Positions 56,214-64,000 of a stretch of 64,000 bases of DNA are shown piece by piece. The position numbers and the translations under genes were made by a program. Location: positions 31,358 to 95,357 of the forward strand of contig CADBEB010000011.1 in assembly GCA_902793605.1 (NCBI GenBank). Direction: 5' to 3'. The stretch comes from an uncultured Eubacteriales bacterium (GTDB taxonomy: Bacteria > Bacillota > Clostridia > Christensenellales > Aristaeellaceae). The stretch's first letter is position 1. Every line of letters begins with the position of its first letter. The notes below the pieces were generated by a model. It had not been told where the DNA came from and searched no databases. It worked only from the letters and a program-made list of their open reading frames with translations.

Positions 56214-57466
56214 GTTACGAAGAAGCGAAAAACCGTTACACGGCGCTGGGAATCGATCCCGGCGCGGCCATGGAAAAACTGAGGAAGGTGCCCGTATCCC
56301 TGCACTGCTGGCAGGGGGACGATGTACGCGGCTTTGATACGGATCCTTCCAAGCCCCTGACCGGCGGGATCCAGACCACCGGCAACTACCCGGGGCGGGC
56401 CCGGACGCCGGAGGAGCTGATGGCGGACCTGGACGTGGTGCTGGGACTGATTCCCGGCACCCCCAAGATGAACCTGCACGCCAGCTACGCGATTTTTGAG
56501 GACGGAGAGTGGGCGGACCGGGACAAACTGGAACCGAAGCACTTCCGGAAATGGGTGGAATTCTGCAAGGAGCGCGGCCTGGGCTGTGATTTCAATCCCA
56601 CCTTCTTCTCCCATCCGAAATGCGATCCGCTGACCCTGTCCAGCCCGGATGAAAGCACCCGGAAATTCTGGATCGAGCACGGCAAGGCCTGCATCCGGAT
56701 CAGCAGCTACCTGGCGAAGGAGCTGGGCCAGCCCTGCGTCATGAATATCTGGACCGGTGACGGCTTCAAGGATATTCCGGGAGACCGGCTGGGCCCCCGT
56801 GTGCGCTACCGGGAATCCATTGACGAAATTCTCCGGGAGCCCTATGACTTCCGGAAGGTCAAGCCCTGCATCGAGAGCAAGGTGTTCGGCATCGGCGTGG
56901 AAGCCTACACCGCGGGCAGCGCGGAATTCGCCCTCTCCTACGCCGCCATGAACAGGGACAAATGCATTCCGCTGATGGACAACGGCCATTACCATCCCAC
57001 CGAGGTGGTCAGCGACAAGATCCCGGCGCTGCTGGCGTTCTTCCCGGAAATCGCGCTGCATGTGACCCGGCCGATCCGCTGGGACAGCGACCATGTGGTG
57101 CTCTTTGATGATGAGACGCGGGAGATCGCCCGGGAGATCGTTCGCTGCGGCGGCCTGGACGGGAGGGTGGACATTGCACTGGATTATTTCGACGCCAGCA
57201 TCAACCGGATCTCCGCCTGGGTCACCGGATACCGGAATCTGCAGAAGGCGCTCCTCTTCGCGCTCCTGCAGCCCCATGAGGAAATGAAGGCCCTTCAGGA
57301 CAGGGGCGAATTCAGCAGGCTCATGGTGCTCCAGGAGGAAATGAAGACCCTGCCCTTCGGCGAGGTCTGGGACGAATACTGCCGCCGCTGCGGCAGGCCC
57401 GCTGACGGGGAATGGTTCCTGCAGGTGGAGGAATATGAAAAGAAAGTGCTGGTGAACAGGGAATGA
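56210..57466 (+). CDS. rhaA: L-rhamnose isomerase
   Basis: A 418-residue isomerase converting L-rhamnose to L-rhamnulose, starting MSYEEAKNRYTALGIDPGAA. VSLHCWQGDDVRGFD, HASYAIF, DFNPTFFSHPKC, KVFGIGVEAYTAGS and MDNGHYHPTE carry the metal-binding and substrate residues of RhaA. It is of normal length, and overlaps rhaB and rhaD by four bases each. Confidence 0.96.
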   Translation: MSYEEAKNRYTALGIDPGAAMEKLRKVPVSLHCWQGDDVRGFDTDPSKPLTGGIQTTGNYPGRARTPEELMADLDVVLGLIPGTPKMNLHASYAIFEDGEWADRDKLEPKHFRKWVEFCKERGLGCDFNPTFFSHPKCDPLTLSSPDESTRKFWIEHGKACIRISSYLAKELGQPCVMNIWTGDGFKDIPGDRLGPRVRYRESIDEILREPYDFRKVKPCIESKVFGIGVEAYTAGSAEFALSYAAMNRDKCIPLMDNGHYHPTEVVSDKIPALLAFFPEIALHVTRPIRWDSDHVVLFDDETREIAREIVRCGGLDGRVDIALDYFDASINRISAWVTGYRNLQKALLFALLQPHEEMKALQDRGEFSRLMVLQEEMKTLPFGEVWDEYCRRCGRPADGEWFLQVEEYEKKVLVNRE

Positions 57467-58275
57467 AGGACATTCTGACGGCTCCCTTTATGGTGGAAAT
57501 GATCCGGACCGCGACGAACATGTACGCCCATGGCTGGGATGAGCGCAACGGCGGCAATATCAGCCTGATGCTGGAGGAAAACGAAGTAAGAGAATACCTG
57601 GATCCGGAGAAGGCGCTGCGCACCATTCTCACAGGTTTTGCCGCCCCGGAACTGGAAGGGAAATACTTCCTCGTGACCGGCACGGGCAAGTATTTCAAGA
57701 ATGTGCAGTATGCCCCGGAGGTCAATCTGGGTATTGTCCGGCTGAAGGACCGGGGACAGCAGGCGGATTTGCTGTGGGGCTATGCCGACGGCGGACAGTT
57801 CACCAGCGAGTTCCCGGCTCATATGATGAGCCACGCGGCCCGGCTGAAGGTGAACCCTGAAAACCGGGTGGTGATGCACTGCCATCCGGCGAACCTGCTG
57901 GCCATGACCTATGTGCATGACCTGGATGAGAAACAGTTTACCCGCACCCTGTGGCAGATGTGCACGGAGTGCATTGTGGTATTTCCGGAAGGCGTCAATG
58001 TGCTGCCCTGGATGCTGTGCGGCACCAACGAGATCGGCGAGGCCACGGCGGAAAAGATGAAAACCGCCCGCCTGGTGGTCTGGAGCCAGCATGGAATCTA
58101 TGGAGCGGGAAAGGACCTGGATGAGACCTTCGGCCTGATCGAAACGGCGGAAAAGGCCGCGGAGATCTATATGAAGATCGCGCACCTTCCCCGGGTCAAC
58201 ACGATTACGGACGATCAGATGCATTTGCTGGAAAAACGGTTCGGCGTCAAAGCGCGGGAAGGCTGGCTGGACTGA
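57463..58275 (+). CDS. rhaD: Rhamnulose-1-phosphate aldolase
   Basis: A 270-residue class II aldolase that splits rhamnulose 1-phosphate into dihydroxyacetone phosphate and L-lactaldehyde. WDERNGGNISLML binds phosphate; the zinc ligands are in VMHCHPANLLAM and VVWSQHGIYGAG. It ends the operon and is followed by a terminator. Confidence 0.95.
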   Translation: MKDILTAPFMVEMIRTATNMYAHGWDERNGGNISLMLEENEVREYLDPEKALRTILTGFAAPELEGKYFLVTGTGKYFKNVQYAPEVNLGIVRLKDRGQQADLLWGYADGGQFTSEFPAHMMSHAARLKVNPENRVVMHCHPANLLAMTYVHDLDEKQFTRTLWQMCTECIVVFPEGVNVLPWMLCGTNEIGEATAEKMKTARLVVWSQHGIYGAGKDLDETFGLIETAEKAAEIYMKIAHLPRVNTITDDQMHLLEKRFGVKAREGWLD

Positions 58276-58315
58276 CCGGAAAGAAAATAAAACGACCCCA
58301 AACCGGCAATATGAA

Positions 58316-58357
58316 AAAAACCCGGAAGCTTCCGATGAATCAGGCTCCCGGGTTTTT
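58316..58357 (+). terminator. Terminator of the rhamnose operon
   Basis: AAAAACCCGG (58316-58325) pairs with CCGGGTTTTT (58348-58357), with weaker AGC/GCT pairing inside. A T-run ends the stem. Confidence 0.9.
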
Positions 58358-58369
58358 GACTGCTATTCG

Positions 58370-58612
58370 GACTCAATCCTGGCCAGGAGCTTTGAGGTAA
58401 GCAAGAAACCGTTTCCTTTTACGAACACAGAAGAGGGCTTCGAAAGCTTAGTAAGCTGGATCTACAATCTGGCTGCAGCACATAAGCTGACCAAGATCAT
58501 GGTGGCAATAGAACCGACGGAGCATTACTGGTTTGCATTCGTGGCTTTTCTGAAGAAGTATGACGTCCAAGTGGTGCTGGTTGCCCCGCAGCACGTCAAG
58601 CACAGTAGATAG
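58370..58612 (+). pseudogene. IS110-family transposase fragment
   Basis: An 81-codon open stretch without a start codon reads SKKPFPFTNTEEGFESLVSW and IMVAIEPTEHYWFAFVAFL, then VVLVAPQHVKHSR and TAG. This matches the N-terminal DEDD-type domain of IS110 transposases, whose next residues would continue past the stop. The rest of the gene is missing. The 128 bases after it (to 58740) show no gene. Confidence 0.75.
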
Positions 58613-58740
58613 ATTATCAGTCACATCAACCGATTCAAAGGCATGCCATATGGTATACGCTTAACAAAGGAAGATATCATTCCGGGAAGAAAATGATCGG
58701 GATCGTCATGCTGCAGGAGCGGGCGGAGGAGAGTTGACTT

Positions 58741-59007
58741 TTACTGATGCGCGGATTCCACATACCACCGGCCCATATTGACAATGCTGCATATCGGGCT
58801 CTGGGTAAAGTACAGGATCCGTTTCCTGCCTCCGATCTCATCCGGTCCGTGGTCCAGAGCCTTGCGCCAGCATTCCACCCTGTCGATGGGAAACTTCCGG
58901 CCGTCGGGCCAGATGATCTCCCGGGGCTCCATGAGGCCGGTCTGGTCGATCGAAGCCAGGACGGTCACATAGGTCTTTTCGGGTTTGGGCGGTGCGTCAA
59001 TCTGCAT
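58741..59007 (-). CDS. Small conserved protein of unknown function
   Basis: An 88-residue protein. The ATG at 59007 follows GGAGG by eight bases; an upstream ATG (59040) in the same frame is less likely. The sequence MQIDAPPKPEKTYVTVLASI and IIWPDGRKFPIDRVECWRKA resembles a small Firmicutes family of unknown function, often near DNA-repair genes. A palindrome AGCACAA-N5-TTGTGCT (59041-59059) precedes it and could be an operator. Confidence 0.6.
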   Translation of the reverse strand: MQIDAPPKPEKTYVTVLASIDQTGLMEPREIIWPDGRKFPIDRVECWRKALDHGPDEIGGRKRILYFTQSPICSIVNMGRWYVESAHQ

Positions 59008-59075
59008 GCCGGGTTCCTCCGCTCCTTTTTTTGCCATCATAGCACAAAATAATTGTGCTTACAAGGGGAACAAAA

Positions 59076-59104
59076 TGAAAAGGCGACGCTGGCTTTGCGT
59101 CGCC
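59076..59104 (-). terminator. Terminator on the minus strand
   Basis: GGCGACGC (59082-59089) / GCGTCGCC (59097-59104) with a T-rich tract after it on the minus strand. It ends transcription of the double-glycine peptide gene. Confidence 0.75.
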
Positions 59105-59151
59105 CGAAACAGGGGAAAGGATGAAGGGGATGATTTCGGTCTGCCCGGAAC

Positions 59152-59292
59152 TCAGTCGTCTTCATTCTGGCGAGATTGCCGGATCAGGAACTCAAACAAA
59201 GACATGCCGCCCGAGACCTGTTCCAGTTCGTTGAAGCTGAGTTCATTCATGTTCAGTTCCTTCATGTTCAGTTCCATCATATTGGTATTCAT
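59152..59292 (-). CDS. Short double-glycine leader peptide (orphan)
   Basis: A 46-residue peptide with AAAGGAG before the ATG at 59292. The N-terminal part has short repeats (MELNMKELNMNELSFNELEQ), then VSGG, a double-glycine processing site. The predicted core is MSLFEFLIRQSRQNEDD, 17 residues, without cysteine. Such peptides are substrates of C39-peptidase ABC exporters and serve as bacteriocins or signals. No exporter is adjacent. It is not closely similar to the Nif11-like peptide at 40649, except for the VSGG end. Confidence 0.65.
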   Translation of the reverse strand: MNTNMMELNMKELNMNELSFNELEQVSGGMSLFEFLIRQSRQNEDD

Positions 59293-59503
59293 TTTCGTTT
59301 TCTCCTTTCGCTTATCGCGTTGCTTTCTTTTTCTGCAGCTCCTGTATCGGTGCTTGCACACGTATATACGGAGCGGCGGAAGCACCTGTCAGTATGATGG
59401 CGTCTTGTTTACATTACGTTCATAGCATACAAGTCCGTATTAATCCAGTTTGTGATCTTTAAAGATCAGCGCATTCTGACGGCTGAAAAAAGAGCACAGA
59501 TGA

Positions 59504-59532
59504 TTGCATTGTAGAAAGAAAAACTGTATAAT
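59504..59532 (+). promoter_or_regulatory. Promoter of the phytase-like gene
   Basis: TTGCAT (59504-59509) and TATAAT (59527-59532), 17 bases apart, about 133 bases before the ATG. The rest of the 59293-59664 gap shows no gene. Confidence 0.7.
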
Positions 59533-59664
59533 ATAATGCGTTATCGGGAAAATGTATAAGCTTTGAAAAGGGAGAACCGTCGGAATGCAAAGCAGAAACA
59601 GGCAGGAATGCCTGCTTCGCCGAAGGAGCTGGCTCGGTTCCTGAAAAGATTAGGAGGAACCCCC

Positions 59665-60654
59665 ATGTTGAAGAACAGAAGGAACTGGCTGATTCGGTCT
59701 GCAGTTGTATGCCTTCTTGTGTCACTGCTGCTTTCGATGCCATGTGTTGCCTGTGGCGAAACCACCTTACCGTTCATCCGGATAGACAGGGATAATCCAG
59801 ATTACTGGCAGGGCGAACTGAGCAGTGTGAGACTGATCGCGGGACAGCTGTATGAGCTTCAGGAAATGGACGCGGAATCCGGCGTCGATCCGGACTTTAT
59901 GCCTTCGGAAGAGGGGATGGATACCCTGTGCATCTCAGGCAGCGCGCAGTTCTCGGTACCGCAGTTCAGAGAGCTTGCCTCTTCTCTGCGGGAATGCGCC
60001 GGGGACAGAACTGTCTATGTTTTTGATCTGCGGCAGGAAAGCCATGGTCTTGTGAACGAGGGAATCCCTCTCTCGTGGTATGGCACTCACAACTGGGCGA
60101 ACGAGGGAATGACACTTGAGGAGGTTGAAGCTGACGAATCAGAGCGCTTAGGGGCAATGATCGGCAGTACGATAAAGGCTTACGCCAGAAAAGGCGAGAC
60201 TCCGATTGAGCCGCCGTTGGTTATCAGCGTGGAAAGCGTCATGACAGAAAAGGAACTGGTTGAGAGCGAGGGATTTGAATACATCAGGCTGCCGATGCGG
60301 GATCATAGCTGGCCCACGGCAGAAACTATTGACACCTTTGTTTCCTTTGTAAAAAGCATTGACCCGGATCAGTCCTGGCTACATTTTCACTGCATGGGCG
60401 GCAGAGGGCGCACGGGGGTCATGATGATGATTTACGATATGATGATGAATCCGGACGTGCCGATGCAGGACATTGCTGTCCGTCAGGCGATGACTGGAAG
60501 TGGATATGCTCTTTATACGGAGGATTCTGACAGCTATAAGGTGCCGCTCTATGAGGAGAAAGTCAGGATGACGCCGCTGTTTTATGAATACGTTCAGCAA
60601 AACTGTGAAAGCAACTATGATGTACCTTGGAGTGTGTGGCTGGAAGAACAGTAA
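59665..60654 (+). CDS. Secreted PTP-like cysteine phytase/phosphatase
   Basis: A 329-residue exported protein. AGGAGG seven bases before the ATG at 59665 sets the start; the longer frame adds non-conserved residues. Signal peptide MLKNRRNWLIRSAVVCLLVS with cleavage near ACG-ET. The P-loop HCMGGRGRT holds the nucleophile Cys243 and Arg249 (CX5R), and RDHSWPTAETIDTFVSF holds the likely general acid Asp. The order fits PTP-like phytases known from rumen Firmicutes, which hydrolyse inositol phosphates. A protein phosphatase function cannot be excluded. A terminator follows. Confidence 0.82.
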   Translation: MLKNRRNWLIRSAVVCLLVSLLLSMPCVACGETTLPFIRIDRDNPDYWQGELSSVRLIAGQLYELQEMDAESGVDPDFMPSEEGMDTLCISGSAQFSVPQFRELASSLRECAGDRTVYVFDLRQESHGLVNEGIPLSWYGTHNWANEGMTLEEVEADESERLGAMIGSTIKAYARKGETPIEPPLVISVESVMTEKELVESEGFEYIRLPMRDHSWPTAETIDTFVSFVKSIDPDQSWLHFHCMGGRGRTGVMMMIYDMMMNPDVPMQDIAVRQAMTGSGYALYTEDSDSYKVPLYEEKVRMTPLFYEYVQQNCESNYDVPWSVWLEEQ

Positions 60655-60695
60655 GCACTGCCTCCGGCGTTCAATATCGTTCCTTCGGCAAAAAG

Positions 60696-60745
60696 CGAGA
60701 GCTCAAAAGGCCCGCAAATTGGGCTTCTTGAGCTCTCGGTTTCTT
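60696..60745 (+). terminator. Terminator after the phytase-like gene
   Basis: CGAGAGCTCAA (60696-60706) pairs with TTGAGCTCTCG (60728-60738), with inner GCCC/GGGC pairing and a T-rich tail. It could work on both strands and also end the PAP2 gene. Confidence 0.85.
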
Positions 60746-60771
60746 TATCGTATTTTTGCTTTTGAAGGGTT

Positions 60772-61680
60772 TTATTGTCCCTGACTGTCTTTCTCAAATA
60801 TGGAGAAGAAGAGCTTATAGGTGAGGGCGTACAGGCAATAGGTGATGAGGACACCGAAACATACATCCGTCAGGAAGTGGGCGTTCATGTGAATCCTGTT
60901 ATAGCCGAGTGCGACGATCCAGACGATTGCGAACGCAAAGAACAGGTTTTTGAGATACGCTTTTTTGCCTTTGATTACGTCTGCCAGCATCGGAAGGGCC
61001 AGCATGATCGTGGCCTTGGTCATGTGACCGCTGGGCCAGGAACGGAAGGAGCTCTCATCCTTGAGATAAGGAATCATTTCCCACCAGTTTCGGTACTCGC
61101 TTGCGGGATCATCAAGGGTGATCAGATATTTGTATCTCGGACGGCAGCCGACGATTTTGAGCCAGGAGTTGATAAATTCGCTGAAGATACCGGCGAGCAG
61201 GATCACGGAACCGATGGCGAGCAGCATGTCCGCATTCTCATCGTCGAGGATCAGATACGCCAGCCAGGCCGTCAGACATGCCAGACCAACCCAGGTCAGG
61301 AAAGTGAGCGCCAGGGTGAGATGGGAACCGGGCTGCCCCGGAACATAGCCGTAAACCTCGCGAAGGTCATCGCCGCTTGTATCGAGGAAGCTGTAAAACG
61401 TCCAGAACAGGGAGAAGCCCAGCACGCCCCACGCCAGGGTGTTGAAGTTGCTTCCCTTTTTCTTCAGCCCCTTGAACAGGCACATGCCCGCGACGGGATA
61501 GAGCAGATGGGAGATGATATTGCCATAGTGCTGATAAAAATCACCGATAGCGGTCTTGTTGGAAAGCGCCACGGAAATCTGGTAGTCGTAAAAGCTGCCG
61601 ATGATGATTCCAATGACCAAAATGGAACAGATCGTATAGAATACATTGCGCGGCATACCGAGAACCGTCTTTTTTGTCAT
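60772..61680 (-). CDS. PAP2-family membrane phosphatase
   Basis: A 302-residue membrane protein with about six hydrophobic segments. The ATG at 61680 (MTKKTVLGMPRNVFYTICSI) follows GGGG nine bases upstream; the frame extends further upstream without a site. PAP2 signature parts are present: KIVGCRPRY, WPSGHMTKA and YNRIHMNAHFLTDV. Such enzymes dephosphorylate lipid phosphates, for example undecaprenyl pyrophosphate or phosphatidic acid. It converges on the phytase-like gene. Confidence 0.85.
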   Translation of the reverse strand: MTKKTVLGMPRNVFYTICSILVIGIIIGSFYDYQISVALSNKTAIGDFYQHYGNIISHLLYPVAGMCLFKGLKKKGSNFNTLAWGVLGFSLFWTFYSFLDTSGDDLREVYGYVPGQPGSHLTLALTFLTWVGLACLTAWLAYLILDDENADMLLAIGSVILLAGIFSEFINSWLKIVGCRPRYKYLITLDDPASEYRNWWEMIPYLKDESSFRSWPSGHMTKATIMLALPMLADVIKGKKAYLKNLFFAFAIVWIVALGYNRIHMNAHFLTDVCFGVLITYCLYALTYKLFFSIFEKDSQGQ

Positions 61681-61850
61681 AAAAAGTACCCCATTCCATG
61701 ATTTGTGACAGGCAAAGCTGTCACCTGTTCTGTCACCTTGCTTTATAAAATTTTTGCTATTATACACCCCGGAGACCGTGGCTGCAAGAGGTCTTTGAAC
61801 GCCCTACTACTCCCGTTGTTTTACAGTGACTGCTGACTAAAAAGTGTTGC

Positions 61851-61873
61851 AAAGTCCGAGAAATCGGGCTTTT
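61851..61873 (+). terminator. Hairpin at the left end of the insertion sequence
   Basis: AAAG-T-CCGA (61851-61859) pairs with TCGG-G-CTTT, followed by T's. It may stop read-through into the transposase gene. Confidence 0.6.
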
Positions 61874-61911
61874 CTTATGTCAACATATATGAATTTTATA
61901 GTTGCGATATA

Positions 61912-61940
61912 TTGCGCTATTCCTCAAAATGTGGTATAAT
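61912..61940 (+). promoter_or_regulatory. Transposase promoter
   Basis: TTGCGC (61912-61917), 17-base spacer, TATAAT (61935-61940) preceded by TGG-type extended -10. It lies 24 bases before the ATG. Confidence 0.75.
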
Positions 61941-61963
61941 TCCTCTGAGTAAGGGGCGATATC

Positions 61964-63748
61964 ATGTACCTGAAAAAGAGCTACAATAAAGTATGCAAGA
62001 AAACTCAATTAACCATTGTCCGCGGGTATCGTGAAAATGGAAAAGTAAAGAGCAAAGTCATAAAGAATCTCGGTTTCCTGGAGGACTGGCTGGATCAATA
62101 CGAGGATCCAATTGCTCATTTTCAGGAAGAAGTCCGGCAGATGAATGAGGAACGAAAAAGCATTACCACCAAGCTTGAGATCAATCTGCAGGAAAAGCTG
62201 GAGCCGGACACTTCCAACCGGAAGAATCTGGGATATGCCGTTCCTAAGACTGTTTACGACAAACTGGGTCTGTATCAATTTTTTCAGTACAAACAGCGTT
62301 TCGTGAATACGCAGTATAACCTCAACAGTATTTTTAGTCTGCTCATCTTCGACCGTTTTTTGTTCCCTTCCTCTAAGAAACATGCCTACGATACCCGCGA
62401 CAGGTACTTCGACAAGTTCGATTTCGCTCTGGAGGACGTCTATAGATCACTGGATTTCTTCGAGTCTTATTCCGTTGAGATTCAGAATCTGCTGGCGCAA
62501 AAAACGAAAGAACTCTTCGGGCGGGATCCCAGTCTCGGATACTGGGACGTTACCAACTACTACTTCGAAATTCCCCATGAGGATGAGGATGAAGTGGATG
62601 AACAGGGGAATATAACCAAGAAGGGGCAGAAGAAACGCGGACCTTCTAAGGAACACAGGAAAGATCCCATTATCCAAATGGGACTTCTCATGGATTCCAA
62701 TGGAATCCCCATAGCATACAATACTTTCTCCGGCGGTGAAAGCGAGAAGACGAACATGCTGCCGGCTATTCGCCGTGCGAAGCGAGATCTGGAAATTGAC
62801 CGAATCATTGTTGTAGCAGACAGAGGGCTGAACACCAGCGACAATACGGCATTTCTGTTCGGGAAGAATCATGACGATATGGTAGGAAATGACGGATACA
62901 TCTACGGTCAATCCGTTGTTGGAGCGGATAAAGAATTCCGCGAATGGGTGCTTAATTCAGAAGGATATGTTTCTGACGAAGAAACAGATAAAGATGGCAA
63001 CGTTGTCATTTTCAAGCACAAATCCAGAATTCATGCCAAGAAGATCAAGCTGAAGAAAGCCTCAGGCAATCGTGACCTACCATATGAAATCTACCAGAAG
63101 CAGATGGTTTATTATTCAGAGAAGTACGCCAAGAAACAAAAGGCAGACCGTGAGAGGGCTATTGCTAAAGCGATGTCTCTCATTGCCAACCCCGGGCAAT
63201 ACACTCAATCCACCTGCTATGGTGCAGCCGCTTATGTAAAAAATCTTCGGTTCATTAAGGGAACCGGCGAGATCGCTGACGGCAGCATCCTTTCTTTAGA
63301 TTTAGAGAGAATCAGCGAAGAAGAAAAGTACGACGGTTACTATGCCATTGTCACCAGTGAAAAGAAAATGTCAGACGCTGAGATCCGGAACAAGTATAGA
63401 GGCCTGTGGGAAATCGAAGAATCTTTTAAAATCATGAAGAGCGAGTTCAAGGCCCGTCCGGTTTATGTGAAAACCGATGAACACGTAAACGCTCACTTCC
63501 TGACCTGTTATGTAGCGTTAGTGATTATGCGTGTGATTGAGCACCTGTTGGGTGAAAAGTTTACTGTCAAACAGATCAGGGAATCTCTTTGCAATTACTC
63601 CTGTTCCTATCTGGAACAAGGTTATTATCTGTTCGATCAACGTGATGAAGTCCTTGATTCCTTTGGTAGATTGTTCGGCTGGGATCTCACTCAGAAGTAC
63701 ATGCCTCTGAATGTGATTAAAAACATTCTGAGTCACAGAAAAGAGTGA
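61964..63748 (+). CDS. IS1634-family DDE transposase
   Basis: A 594-residue transposase with no stops or frameshifts. The DDE core is seen in LGYWDVTNYYFEIP (first Asp), IIVVADRGLNTSDN (second Asp) and the C-terminal IRNKYRGLWEIEESFKIMKS (Glu). A ribosome binding site (AAGGGG) precedes the ATG. It belongs to the IS4-like IS1634 family. It is probably functional. Confidence 0.93.
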   Translation: MYLKKSYNKVCKKTQLTIVRGYRENGKVKSKVIKNLGFLEDWLDQYEDPIAHFQEEVRQMNEERKSITTKLEINLQEKLEPDTSNRKNLGYAVPKTVYDKLGLYQFFQYKQRFVNTQYNLNSIFSLLIFDRFLFPSSKKHAYDTRDRYFDKFDFALEDVYRSLDFFESYSVEIQNLLAQKTKELFGRDPSLGYWDVTNYYFEIPHEDEDEVDEQGNITKKGQKKRGPSKEHRKDPIIQMGLLMDSNGIPIAYNTFSGGESEKTNMLPAIRRAKRDLEIDRIIVVADRGLNTSDNTAFLFGKNHDDMVGNDGYIYGQSVVGADKEFREWVLNSEGYVSDEETDKDGNVVIFKHKSRIHAKKIKLKKASGNRDLPYEIYQKQMVYYSEKYAKKQKADRERAIAKAMSLIANPGQYTQSTCYGAAAYVKNLRFIKGTGEIADGSILSLDLERISEEEKYDGYYAIVTSEKKMSDAEIRNKYRGLWEIEESFKIMKSEFKARPVYVKTDEHVNAHFLTCYVALVIMRVIEHLLGEKFTVKQIRESLCNYSCSYLEQGYYLFDQRDEVLDSFGRLFGWDLTQKYMPLNVIKNILSHRKE

Positions 63749-63870
63749 AATAACACAACACTTCGTTTCAATTAATCAAGCCACGACTGCCTTGATTTGT
63801 AAGGCTTTCGGGGCACTTCTATCTCTCTCAACTGTAAAACTCAGGTTAATCAAAGAACTAAAAATAGTCA

Positions 63871-63897
63871 AGGGGGCTTTCCGATCGCCCCCTTAAA
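63871..63897 (-). repeat. GC-rich hairpin, copy 2 of a dispersed 27-base element
   Basis: AGGGGGC and GCCCCCT form the stem (63870-63877 / 63887-63894). The 27 bases equal the reverse complement of 9092-9118 except for one base in the loop. It lies just outside the insertion sequence. Confidence 0.65.
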
Positions 63898-63965
63898 CCC
63901 CTGTTGATTTGTCAAACATAGGTTACACAGTAAGGGAGAATGCAGGGTCAAGGTAAAGGGTGGAG

Positions 63966-63994
63966 ATTTTCCGGCTGTACGGATGCCGGAAAAT
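63966..63994. other. Perfect inverted repeat near the right edge
   Basis: ATTTTCCGGC (63966-63975) / GCCGGAAAAT (63985-63994), nine-base loop. It may be a terminator for a gene beyond the edge. Nothing else is seen between 63898 and 64000. Confidence 0.5.
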
Positions 63995-64000
63995 ACTACC

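Larger units (their letters stand above)
61816..63842 (+). mobile_element. Intact IS1634-type insertion sequence
   Basis: About 2.0 kb. The terminal inverted repeats share GTTTTACAGT (61818-61827) and ACTGTAAAAC (63831-63840). One complete transposase gene is inside. The left end has a hairpin (61851-61872) that can stop outside transcription. Exact ends and target duplication could not be fixed by eye. Confidence 0.8.

Overview
The window looks like the chromosome of a moderately GC-rich, Gram-positive-type anaerobe of the class Clostridia, probably from gut or rumen. The evidence is strong AGGAGG-type ribosome binding sites, greA-lysS, potABC and glgA of clostridial type, Nif11-like and double-glycine leader peptides, a WYL/LexA accessory block, and a full L-rhamnose regulon. 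No rRNA, tRNA or CRISPR array was found, and the species cannot be fixed from the sequence alone.

Layout. 1-2.5 kb (minus): polyamine ABC transporter potA-potB-potC, running off the left edge; its ATPase carries an unusual duplicated insert in the TOBE domain. 2.7-9.0 kb (plus): glgA, an RNase Z-like hydrolase, uvrB, two small membrane-protein genes, a metallophosphoesterase and a 53-residue protein, many with overlapping ends. 9.1-11.4 kb: greA and lysS behind a perfect TTGACA-N17-TATAAT promoter, closed by a strong terminator.

11.4-40.5 kb is the most distinctive part. It holds a secreted 5'-nucleotidase fused to a zeta-toxin-like P-loop kinase, a secreted TPR protein, a 20-kb gene for a 6,661-residue LktA-like filamentous adhesin, a secreted clostripain-family (C11) protease, and a LytS-type histidine kinase with a response regulator that has a SARP-like output domain. 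The nucleotidase and adhesin genes share an almost identical promoter element (21 of 22 bases, same distance to the -10 box). This suggests one co-regulated surface module, with the two-component system as a candidate regulator.

40.5-44.9 kb is a decayed accessory block: a Nif11-like peptide, a sigma-region-4-like protein, two zinc-ribbon proteins, a frameshifted LexA, a WYL regulator, a truncated ORF and a 3' guaA-like scar that may mark an old integration site. 44.9-58.3 kb is an L-rhamnose/rhamnoside utilisation cluster: AraC regulator, ribose-type ABC transporter with two permeases, cytoplasmic GH3 and GH78-like enzymes, a HAD phosphatase/phosphomutase and rhaB-rhaA-rhaD. The enzymes imply that rhamnose-containing glycosides are imported intact, cut inside the cell and passed to dihydroxyacetone phosphate and lactaldehyde. 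58.3-64 kb holds an IS110 remnant, a small conserved protein, a second double-glycine peptide, a secreted PTP-like phytase, a PAP2 phosphatase and an intact IS1634-type insertion sequence.
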